NCBI GenBank assembly: GCA_013331415.1
Contig: DUGL01000192.1
Coordinates: 1-9,626, forward strand
Reading direction: 5' to 3'
Source: Methanoregulaceae archaeon
GTDB taxonomy: Archaea > Halobacteriota > Methanomicrobia > Methanomicrobiales > Methanospirillaceae
DNA: 9,626 bases
Shown here: positions 1 to 5,594 of the stretch, one piece after another
How positions within the stretch are numbered: the stretch's first letter is position 1
Layout: every line of letters begins with the position of its first letter
Made by a program: the position numbers and the translations under genes
The notes under the pieces: generated by a model
Told to the model about the DNA's origin: nothing
What the model saw: only the letters and a program-made list of their open reading frames with translations
Databases searched by the model: none

Positions 1-224
1 GTGGACACCTCAGGAGAACAGGGCTCTCCTGCCTGCAACCGGGCAATACTAATACCCCCGGACACCCAATACCTCACCACTGAGCCCTCGGTTCCCGGAC
101 AGGAACAATGCCTGCGGGAGGAACGGCAGGGAACCTGTTCCCCTGTCATGAGCTTCCCCGGCCCACCACCCGACAGCAGGGCTGATTCCCGGGAACGGCC
201 GGTTCGAAGGAGGAGGGTATCCCC
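1..224 (+). promoter_or_regulatory. Non-coding leader region of mgtE, rich in inverted repeats
   Basis: No convincing gene is present here. A hairpin is possible at 11-31 (CAGGAGA, seven-base loop, TCTCCTG). Further down, GTTCC arms at 91-95 and 137-141 alternate with GGAAC arms at 102-106, 120-124, 130-134 and 192-196. The best pairings are GTTCCCGG (91-98) with CCGGGAAC (189-196), GGGAAC (129-134) with GTTCCC (137-142), and GTTCC (91-95) with GGAAC (102-106). TTCCCGGGAA at 186-195 is itself a palindrome. A weak TATA-like stretch (AATACTAATA) lies at 44-53; if used, the transcript would have a leader of about 150 bases holding all these arms. The mgtE ribosome-binding site GGAGGAGG (209-216) follows directly. 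Repeats and spacing are seen; a regulatory role is inference. Confidence 0.4.
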
Positions 225-1556
225 ATGCAGGAAGACGCGATCCAGGAGTACCTGAACACCCGCGATTACGTACGGCTCCGCGAACTGGTCAGGGAGCTCT
301 CATCCGGGGATCTCCTCGAACTCTTCCTCAGCCTCGGGAAGCCCGATTTCCTCCTGGTCTTCCGCCTCCTTGACCGTGAGAAGGCCCTCGACTTCTTCGA
401 GGGGCTCGACCCTGACCAGCAGGCCCGGATCGTGGCAATGACCGGGGATCCCGAGGCGCTTGCCCTGATCTCATCCCTCGACCCTGATGACCGTGCCCGT
501 CTCTTCCCCGAGCTCCCGGCAGGAATTACCAACCGGCTCATCCGTGCACTCAACCCGGAAGAGAGGAATCTCCTGAACCTCCTGCTCGGGTATCCCGAGG
601 ACAGCTCAGGCAGGATCATGTCCCCGCTGTACCTGAGCGTGCGGGAGGAGGAGCTTGCCGGGGAGGTGCTCTCCCGACTCCACGCGACGGCGCTACGGCC
701 CGACCAGATGGAGATGATCTATGTCAGGACACCGGGCAGGATCTACCGGGGATCCGTGCGGCTCGGGAGCCTGATCAAGTCTCTGCCGCAGACAACCATG
801 GGTGCGCTTGCAGAGGAGCCGGACCTCTTCGTGTATACCTCCGATCCCCGGGAGAAGGCCGCAGAACTGATCATGGAGCGGGACATCCCTGCGATCCCGG
901 TCCTTGACAGTGAGCAGCGCCTGGTCGGCTCGATCACCTTCGATGACGTGATGGATGTGGTCGAGGAGGAGGCGACCGAGGACTTCCACAAGATGGCGAC
1001 GATCCGGGAGCTCAAGACCAACATCCGGGAGGCAGGAGTCTCGCTGCTCTACAAGAAGCGTATCCCCTGGCTGCTCACCCTCGTCTTTGTGAACATATTC
1101 ACCGGTGCGGGCCTGGCGTTCTATGAGAGCACCATGACCGCTGCCATCACCCTCGTCTTCTTCCTCCCCCTGCTGATCGACAGCGGGGGGAACACGGGAT
1201 CGCAATCGGCCACGCTCGTGATCCGGTCCCTTGCAGTGGGCGATGTGCGGATGAAGGACTGGCTCTCCCTGCTCGGGAAAGAGGTGATCGTCGCCCTCGC
1301 GATGGGGATCACGATGGGGCTCGCTGTCGCCGCCCTCGGCCTGTACCGGGGAGGACCCGAGATCGCAATCATCGTAGCCCTCTCGATGGTCTCGATCGTG
1401 ATCATGGGAGCCCTCATCGGCCTGTCGCTCCCGTTCCTCCTGACCCGGTTGAAGCTGGATCCCGCGACCGCAAGCGGACCGCTCATCACCTCCATGGCAG
1501 ACATCATGGGGGTCCTGATCTACTTCTCCATCGCGGCCCTCCTCCTCGGGTCGTGA
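225..1556 (+). CDS. mgtE: MgtE-family magnesium transporter
   Basis: Membrane channel/transporter that takes Mg2+ into the cell (MgtE/SLC41 family). The 443 residues follow the family layout: an acidic, helical N domain at about 1-125, a CBS-domain pair at about 132-258 that senses cytoplasmic Mg2+ in the family, a connecting plug helix at about 258-280, and a C-terminal pore domain with about five membrane segments from residue 282 to the end. The pore signature LLIDSGGNTGSQ is seen around Asp319. Asp426 in SMADIMG occupies the place of the conserved pore aspartate of Thermus MgtE (D432 there, by knowledge of the family). Length is close to the family's usual 450. The ATG at 225 is backed by the strong ribosome-binding site GGAGGAGG at 209-216. 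The gene stands alone; the next gene has its own promoter. The repeat-rich upstream leader may regulate it. Function is secure; related divalent cations as substrate cannot be excluded. Confidence 0.95.
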   Translation: MQEDAIQEYLNTRDYVRLRELVRELSSGDLLELFLSLGKPDFLLVFRLLDREKALDFFEGLDPDQQARIVAMTGDPEALALISSLDPDDRARLFPELPAGITNRLIRALNPEERNLLNLLLGYPEDSSGRIMSPLYLSVREEELAGEVLSRLHATALRPDQMEMIYVRTPGRIYRGSVRLGSLIKSLPQTTMGALAEEPDLFVYTSDPREKAAELIMERDIPAIPVLDSEQRLVGSITFDDVMDVVEEEATEDFHKMATIRELKTNIREAGVSLLYKKRIPWLLTLVFVNIFTGAGLAFYESTMTAAITLVFFLPLLIDSGGNTGSQSATLVIRSLAVGDVRMKDWLSLLGKEVIVALAMGITMGLAVAALGLYRGGPEIAIIVALSMVSIVIMGALIGLSLPFLLTRLKLDPATASGPLITSMADIMGVLIYFSIAALLLGS

Positions 1557-1577
1557 CGGGGAGGACACACCCAACTG

Positions 1578-1608
1578 TTTATATACTGAACAGAGGCATT
1601 TATAAATA
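1578..1608 (+). promoter_or_regulatory. Promoter of the TBP gene with two TATA elements; predicts a leaderless mRNA
   Basis: TTTATATA at 1578-1585 is an archaeal TATA box. Its centre is about 26 bases before the A of the TBP start codon at 1608, the usual distance to a transcription start, so transcription should begin at or very near the ATG. No ribosome-binding site sits at a usable distance; GAGG at 1593-1596 is 11 bases away. A second TATA-like element, TTTATAAATA (1599-1608), lies 21 bases further on and overlaps the start codon. Confidence 0.7.
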
Positions 1609-2168
1609 TGAAGGCCAAGCCAGAGGACTCTCTCAAGATTGAAAATATTGTCGCTTCAGCAAAAGTGACCGATTACCTTGATCTGCCAGCGCTGGCCTCC
1701 CAGATCAAGGATGCCGAGTACAATAAGAAGCGGTTCCCGGGCGTTGTCATACGGATGCAGAATCCCAAGATCGCAGCGCTCGTCTTCGGGTCCGGGAAAG
1801 TGGTCCTGACCGGCGCAAAGAGCATCGAGAGCCTCTCCGAGGGGCTCGAGATCCTCGGGAACCTGCTCCGTGATCTCGAGATCGACATTCCACAGGAGCT
1901 GACCTACAAGATCCAGAATATCGTCACCTCTGCGGACCTTGGCTCCGGGATCAACCTCAACAAGATTGCCGTCGGGTTCAACCTTGACCGTATCGAGTAC
2001 GAACCTGAACAGTTCCCGGGGCTCGTGTACCGTCTCGAGACCCCGAAGGTGGTCGTGCTCCTCTTCGGCTCGGGCAAACTGATCATCACCGGTGGAAAAG
2101 AGCCGGAAGATGCAAAGAAGGCAGTCCAGAAGATCGTCAATGACCTCAAAAACCTGGGACTCCTCTGA
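1608..2168 (+). CDS. tbp: TATA-box-binding protein (TBP)
   Basis: General transcription factor that binds promoter TATA boxes and, with TFB, recruits archaeal RNA polymerase. The 186 residues form the classic two imperfect direct repeats, about 7-95 and 98-186. Each carries the core FPGxVxR...PKxxxLxFGSGKxxxTG: the first has Phe43 and Phe60, the second Phe136 and Phe153, the positions of the phenylalanines that wedge into DNA in known TBPs. Length is typical for archaeal TBPs, with no long acidic tail. The ATG at 1608 is chosen because the TATA box at 1578-1585 places transcription start there (leaderless). It follows mgtE by 51 bases but has its own promoter. A hairpin with a T-rich loop lies just after the stop. 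Methanogens of this group may carry more than one TBP, so whether this is the main one is unknown. Confidence 0.97.
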   Translation: MKAKPEDSLKIENIVASAKVTDYLDLPALASQIKDAEYNKKRFPGVVIRMQNPKIAALVFGSGKVVLTGAKSIESLSEGLEILGNLLRDLEIDIPQELTYKIQNIVTSADLGSGINLNKIAVGFNLDRIEYEPEQFPGLVYRLETPKVVVLLFGSGKLIITGGKEPEDAKKAVQKIVNDLKNLGLL

Positions 2169-2177
2169 TACACAAAG

Positions 2178-2198
2178 GACCACAATTTTTATGTGGTC
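2178..2198 (+). terminator. Hairpin with T-rich loop after the TBP gene
   Basis: GACCACA (2178-2184) and TGTGGTC (2192-2198) form a perfect seven-pair stem around the loop ATTTTTA, ten bases after the TBP stop. A second run of six T lies at 2226-2231. Archaeal termination depends mainly on T runs, so termination within 2178-2231 is likely; the hairpin itself may be incidental. Confidence 0.5.
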
Positions 2199-2225
2199 AG
2201 GGGAGCTTGTACTGGTAAAGCGATC

Positions 2226-2293
2226 TTTTTTAAATTATAAATAATTAATAATAATATTTTTATATATTGATTGCTTATTAATTGATACGGCAT
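2226..2293 (+). promoter_or_regulatory. AT-rich promoter island of the winged-helix regulator
   Basis: About 65 bases made almost only of A and T, starting with T6 at 2226-2231, in a window that is otherwise GC-rich. The best TATA box is TTTATATA at 2259-2266; by normal archaeal spacing transcription would start near 2289. Several other TATA-like stretches occur inside (around 2231-2256), so more than one TBP binding position is possible. Confidence 0.6.
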
Positions 2294-2314
2294 ATGATTT
2301 CGGGTGTTCACGTG

Positions 2315-2689
2315 ATGAGAGCGCGCAATGTACTGTATTTTACCCAGGACGAGGAGGATCTCGCAAACCTCCTCATCAGGATCGGACTCAAGAGAAACGT
2401 GGCCCGGGTGCTCGTCTACCTTGCCCATAATCCCGAGGCGACCTCCCGCGAGATTGAACGCGGTACCGACCTCCGCCAGCCCGAAGTGAGCCTCGCGATG
2501 GCGAGCATGATAGACCTGGGATGGGTCTCGAACCGCGAGATCAAGGCGGAGAACAAGGGGAGGCCGGTCAAGATCTACCGGCTCTCCCGGCCGATCAGCG
2601 AGATAACCGATGCGCTCGAGCGGGAGAAGCGTGAGCAGGCGAACTCCCAGCTCTCCCTTATCCAGCAGATCCGCAGGTATATCCAGTAG
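2315..2689 (+). CDS. Small winged-helix transcriptional regulator (TrmB/ArsR/MarR-like)
   Basis: A 124-residue predicted DNA-binding protein. Residues 25-40 form the first helix of the domain. Residues 43-66 (TSREIERGTDLRQPEVSLAM) read as a helix-turn-helix with the recognition helix around RQPEVS, and residues 70-90, with the KGRPVKIY strand turn, fit the wing. A charged C-terminal helix (about 92-124) could serve in dimer contact. No cysteine pair or ligand domain is seen, so the signal it answers to cannot be told. The start is uncertain: ATG 2315 is preferred because GGGTG (2301-2305) could be a weak ribosome-binding site and the conserved-looking part starts after it. ATG 2294, GTG 2312 and TTG 2282 are in frame. 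It lies directly after the TBP gene, in the same direction, behind its own AT-rich promoter. The general class is clear; the target genes are unknown. Confidence 0.82.
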   Translation: MRARNVLYFTQDEEDLANLLIRIGLKRNVARVLVYLAHNPEATSREIERGTDLRQPEVSLAMASMIDLGWVSNREIKAENKGRPVKIYRLSRPISEITDALEREKREQANSQLSLIQQIRRYIQ

Positions 2690-2749
2690 CGTAACCTTCC
2701 GGTCCACGGTCACTGCCCCGGGGGCCTGCCTCAGGTAGCGGGCATCTTG

Positions 2750-2793
2750 CCTGCCACCGGGTTTTTAGATCCTCCCTCCCGGGCGGTGGCAGG
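2750..2793 (+). terminator. Long hairpin with T5 in the loop, after the regulator gene
   Basis: CCTGCCACCG (2750-2759) pairs perfectly with CGGTGGCAGG (2784-2793). The loop holds T5 at 2762-2766. It lies 60 bases after the regulator stop codon. The T run and position suit an archaeal terminator; the unusually long stem could instead be part of a stable 3' untranslated structure. Confidence 0.5.
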
Positions 2794-2955
2794 TGCATAA
2801 TTCAGATACCCGACAGGGGAGCGGGTCGCTGCTCCACATCCCCCCTGACAGGCGCATCACCCCGAGGGCTTCATCCCGGTGTGGTCCGGTGACTACACGA
2901 TTACGACGTTTGAAGATCGGGCGTCATTCTTCCCTCATCGGCCGGTAAGGAGGCG

Positions 2956-2981
2956 AAAAAGGAGACATACCCCCCTTTTTT
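2956..2981. terminator. Candidate bidirectional terminator
   Basis: AAAAAGG (2956-2962) and CCTTTTT (2974-2980) are inverted repeats, followed by one more T at 2981. Rightward transcripts meet a T6 run (2976-2981) and leftward ones, from rpiA, meet a T5 run (complement of 2956-2960). This is what a shared terminator between convergent genes should look like. Confidence 0.6.
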
Positions 2982-3085
2982 AGCGCAGGGGAAGAACCAT
3001 CAGCCAGCAGGTAACCTGAGGGAACCATCATCCCTGTATCCTGGCCGGGCCCCCCTTCAGGCCAACGGCCTGCGCTGCAGCCCGG

Positions 3086-3796
3086 TCAGTGGTTCAGCGT
3101 GCGGCACCCTTCCTCACGCCCGACCACGACAACGGTCTTCTCCACGAACTCGCAGAAGAGGCCGCAGGAGAGGACGCCGGGCATCAGGGAGAGGATCCCC
3201 TCAAGCCGCTCAGGCTCGCTGATCTCCGGAAATGAACAGTCAAGGATAAAGTTCCCATTGTCCGTGATCACCGGCCCATCCTTCTGTATCCCGTTCCGGA
3301 GCTCCGGATGACCCCCGATCGCCCGGATCCCAAGGATCACCGGCTGGAGCGCAAACGGTATCACCTCGACGGGGACCGGTCCCGAGAGGACCGGTACACA
3401 CTTCGATCCGTCCACCACGATGACGAGCTCCGCTGCGGCAGCGGCCACGCATTTCTCCCGGGTCAGGGCAGCACCCCTCCCCTTGATGAGCCGCATTGCC
3501 GGGTCGACCTGGTCGGCACCGTCAATGGCCATATCCAGTTCCGGGTACGCATCAAGGGTCGTGAGCGGGATGCGGAGCACCCGGGCCCGGAGTTCGGTCT
3601 GGTACGAGGTCGGGACCCCCTGGATACGGAGGCCTTCTTCGATCAGAACCGAGAGGCGCTCCATCGCGAACCATGTCGTCGAACCGGTCCCGAGCCCGAT
3701 CACCATCCCGTCCTCGACCATCTCTGCAGCATGGTACCCTGCCTCGCGCTTCATACCCTCAGCGGGTGTACTTCTGGCAGGTTGTGCACCGGGCAT
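3086..3796 (-). CDS. rpiA: Ribose-5-phosphate isomerase A
   Basis: Cytoplasmic enzyme interconverting ribose 5-phosphate and ribulose 5-phosphate, needed for nucleotide and aromatic precursor supply; methanogens lack a full oxidative pentose pathway. The 236 residues carry the RpiA motifs in order: the phosphate-binding GLGTGST at 34-40; the catalytic segment AIDGADQVDP with Asp92 and Asp95; then KGRGAALTREK with Lys105 and Glu114, the place of the general-base glutamate in known RpiA; and a C-terminal part ending VVVGREEG. Length is normal for archaeal RpiA. The ATG at 3796 is chosen over the in-frame GTG at 3802, because that GTG lies inside the strong ribosome-binding site GGAGGTGA. It is the second gene of surE-rpiA, and its ribosome-binding site overlaps the surE stop, suggesting coupled translation. 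The N-terminal 15 residues are longer than needed, and Met15 is a possible alternative start. Confidence 0.95.
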   Translation of the reverse strand: MPGAQPARSTPAEGMKREAGYHAAEMVEDGMVIGLGTGSTTWFAMERLSVLIEEGLRIQGVPTSYQTELRARVLRIPLTTLDAYPELDMAIDGADQVDPAMRLIKGRGAALTREKCVAAAAAELVIVVDGSKCVPVLSGPVPVEVIPFALQPVILGIRAIGGHPELRNGIQKDGPVITDNGNFILDCSFPEISEPERLEGILSLMPGVLSCGLFCEFVEKTVVVVGREEGCRTLNH

Positions 3797-3798
3797 CG

Positions 3799-3806
3799 TC
3801 ACCTCC
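3799..3806 (-). promoter_or_regulatory. rpiA ribosome-binding site overlapping the surE stop
   Basis: On the minus strand this reads GGAGGTGA, a full match to the archaeal Shine-Dalgarno core, ending two bases before the rpiA ATG (3796). The last three bases, TGA, are also the surE stop codon. This decides the rpiA start and points to translational coupling. Confidence 0.85.
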
Positions 3807-4623
3807 CCCTCACGCCCGGCACCGGGTCTCTCCCGAGCGATGGCGTTGTGAAGAGGGCTGCCAGTTCTGCATTCGCCAGGGGTGCCGTACAGTCGAGTGT
3901 TATCGGGGTGAGCGAGACGTTCCCCTTCCGGACCGCATGGACATCGGTCCCTTCATCGGCATCATCGACGAGCGGCCCGTTTATCCAGAAGTAGGGGCGG
4001 CCACGGGGGTCAAGGCGACGCTCCACCCCGGTGACAAAGAGCTTGTCAGAGAGTCTCGTCACCTCGTAGTTCCCGGTCAGGTGCGAGGGGATGTTGACGT
4101 TGATGACGTCCGCTCCTTTAGGGAATCTTTGGGAAAGGAAGGTCTCGCAGACCTCGCGCACCACGACCTTGGCATCCTCGAAACTCCGTGCATAGTGCCG
4201 CGGGTCATCGAACTTGTCCCCCTGGTCCTCCACCTGGAGCGAGAAGGCGATGGAGGGCGTACCCTGGTTTGCCGCCTCGAGGGCAGCCCCCACGGTTCCC
4301 GATGTCATAATGGACTCGTACGAGAGGTTCTCGCCGATATTGATCCCGGAGACCACCAGTACCGGGTCAAGCGAGAGCGCATACAGGCCGATGATCACCG
4401 AGTCGGTGGGTTTTCCACCGACTGCAAACGCTTTTATTCCGTTGAGGGAGATCTCGTGCGCCCGGATCGGTTCAAAGATGGAGATGGAGCGGCCGACCGC
4501 ACTCTGCTGGGTCGCCGGCGCCACGATGGTCACCGATGCTATGGGGGTGAGGGCCTCGTAGGCAGCCCAGAGGCCAACCGAGTTGATGCCATCATCGTTT
4601 GTGAGCAGGATCGCAGGCTTCAT
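3799..4623 (-). CDS. surE: 5'/3'-nucleotidase SurE
   Basis: Metal-dependent phosphatase of the SurE family that removes phosphate from nucleoside monophosphates, and in some members from short polyphosphate. The 274 residues start with the family hallmark ILLTNDDG (Asp10, Asp11), followed by PATQQSAVGRS with Ser41 and VSGINIGEN with Asn95. These four are the metal ligands of known SurE enzymes. GGKPTDSV (69-76), the SGTVGAALEA stretch and the late TDVHAVRKGNVSLTP motif are also present. The last 25 or so residues are a low-similarity tail. The ATG at 4623 is chosen because the family begins directly with this hallmark; the frame stays open upstream to 4758, but that part overlaps mfnD and has no family similarity. 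No strong ribosome-binding site is seen. First gene of surE-rpiA; the pair would link nucleotide breakdown to pentose phosphates. Confidence 0.95.
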   Translation of the reverse strand: MKPAILLTNDDGINSVGLWAAYEALTPIASVTIVAPATQQSAVGRSISIFEPIRAHEISLNGIKAFAVGGKPTDSVIIGLYALSLDPVLVVSGINIGENLSYESIMTSGTVGAALEAANQGTPSIAFSLQVEDQGDKFDDPRHYARSFEDAKVVVREVCETFLSQRFPKGADVINVNIPSHLTGNYEVTRLSDKLFVTGVERRLDPRGRPYFWINGPLVDDADEGTDVHAVRKGNVSLTPITLDCTAPLANAELAALFTTPSLGRDPVPGVRGR

Positions 4624-4706
4624 CTGGTACCAGTTCTTGGCCGGGCAGTGAGAAATACTTGACCGATCGTCAGGGTATAAGTCAGAGCCGGGGGTACTGA
4701 TCAGGG
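4624..4706. promoter_or_regulatory. Divergent promoter region between surE and mfnD
   Basis: An 83-base gap between two start codons facing away from each other. Rightward, GGTATAAG at 4674-4681 lies about 29 bases before the mfnD ATG (4707), so that mRNA would have almost no leader. Leftward, AAGTATTT (complement of about 4653-4660) is a weak TATA candidate for surE, giving a start a few bases before ATG 4623. No repeats typical of an operator were noticed. Confidence 0.5.
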
Positions 4707-5594
4707 ATGAGGGTCTTTCTTGCCGAGTACACGGTTGCACACGACCCGGAGCTCGCACCCGAGGGGGCTGCCATGCTCGGGGTGCTTTCGGACAGTTTCG
4801 AGCGCTCGGGGTACGAGGTGGTGCGCCCGGGGGTGGGCGACTTCGGGGCAGAGATCCGGCGCCTCGCCCCGGACTGCGATGTCGGCCTCGTGATCGCTCC
4901 CGACCACCTCCTCTTCCGGTATACTGCCGACCTCGAGCGCCTGACCCACAACATCGGGTGCGGGAGCATGAATGCTGCCGTCTGCGCCAACAAGCAGCAG
5001 GCTGCCGCGATCCTCTCCCGCCACGGGATCCCCGTGCCTGAAGAGGGCGGCCCCGGCCGGCAGGTGATCAAACCGGTCAGGGGATGCGGGGCACAGGGTG
5101 TCCGCCTCGCTTCCGGAACACCCGGGGAGGGGGAGTTCGCCCAGCGGTTCATTGAGGGAGAACACCTGAGCGTGAGCCTGGTCGGCAGCCGCGTGGTAGG
5201 GAACGCCTGCAGCTTCTATACCGGGAAGCCCCCGCTCCTCCTGGCAGTGAACCGGCAGGAGATCCGGATCGACGAGGAGGGTCGTTTTCACTACCTTGGC
5301 GGCGAGACCCCGGTGTATCATCCCCGGCACGATGAGATCGTCGCGACCGCGGTGCAGGCACTCAACGTGCTGGGATGCCAGGGGTACACCGGCGTCGACA
5401 TCGTGCTTGCCGACCGGCCGTACGTGGTGGATGTCAACCCCCGTGTCACTACGAGCATCGTGGGTATCGCTGCCTGCATGGAGGAAGAGATCGCTGATAT
5501 CCTCGTTGCTGCATCGAAGGGAGGGGGCCCTGATGCGGTCCACCTCTCCGGGAGCGTCCGGTTCGACAGCCACGGGCGGGTGGAGCGGCTGTGA
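4707..5594 (+). CDS. mfnD: ATP-grasp ligase, tyramine-L-glutamate ligase of methanofuran synthesis
   Basis: Predicted to join the gamma-carboxyl of glutamate to tyramine at the cost of ATP, giving gamma-glutamyltyramine for methanofuran. The 295 residues show an ATP-grasp layout: an N-terminal pre-grasp domain (1-85); a central segment with NKQQAAAILSRHGIPVPEE and the nucleotide-binding lysine in VIKPVRGCGAQGV (Lys122); FIEGEHLSVSLVGS near 149-162; and the metal-binding DVNPRVTTS at 242-250 (Asp242, Asn244). Length matches methanogen MfnD. ATG 4707 is preceded by a TATA box at the right distance for a nearly leaderless message. Its stop overlaps the mfnF start by four bases (GTGA), so the two are co-transcribed and probably coupled. 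The assignment rests on the ATP-grasp motifs and the adjoining mfnF; without that neighbour only a general ATP-grasp call would be safe. Confidence 0.9.
   Translation: MRVFLAEYTVAHDPELAPEGAAMLGVLSDSFERSGYEVVRPGVGDFGAEIRRLAPDCDVGLVIAPDHLLFRYTADLERLTHNIGCGSMNAAVCANKQQAAAILSRHGIPVPEEGGPGRQVIKPVRGCGAQGVRLASGTPGEGEFAQRFIEGEHLSVSLVGSRVVGNACSFYTGKPPLLLAVNRQEIRIDEEGRFHYLGGETPVYHPRHDEIVATAVQALNVLGCQGYTGVDIVLADRPYVVDVNPRVTTSIVGIAACMEEEIADILVAASKGGGPDAVHLSGSVRFDSHGRVERL

Larger units (their letters stand above)
2690..3085. other. Gap between convergent genes with several hairpins; no gene seen
   Basis: About 400 bases between the 3' ends of the regulator (+) and rpiA (-). No reading frame with good coding character and no tRNA pattern was found. 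Structured elements in order: a ten-pair stem at 2750-2793; GGAGC/GCTCC (2818-2822/2831-2835) with an eight-base loop; an A-run/T-run inverted repeat at 2956-2980; and CAGGCC-AAC-GGCCTG at 3058-3072, just past the rpiA stop. Two of these fit terminators. The middle part, about 2840-2950, shows nothing recognisable. Confidence 0.6.

Noticed and set aside
1..255. Open frame of 84 codons from GTG at 1, overlapping the mgtE start
   Set aside because: Proline/arginine-rich low-complexity translation, no motif, runs into mgtE in another frame; the region is better explained as a leader.
2189..2713. Minus-strand open frame of 174 codons across the regulator and the AT island
   Set aside because: Crosses the AT-rich promoter with low-complexity Ile/Leu/Asn content and lies opposite a clear winged-helix protein.
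2840..2950. Possible tRNA or small stable RNA gene in the convergent gap
   Set aside because: No T-loop GTTCRA-type sequence, no acceptor-stem pairing and no CCA context could be found.
3673..4662. Antisense open frame of 329 codons opposite surE and the rpiA 5' end
   Set aside because: Spans two real genes on the other strand; no motif, no promoter or ribosome-binding site. A composition artefact.
4624..4758. Upstream extension of surE by 45 codons
   Set aside because: SurE proteins begin at the NDDG strand; the extension overlaps mfnD and its promoter and has no similarity to the family.
4701..5573. Antisense open frame of 290 codons opposite mfnD
   Set aside because: The sense strand encodes a clear ATP-grasp protein; the antisense product has no recognisable features.
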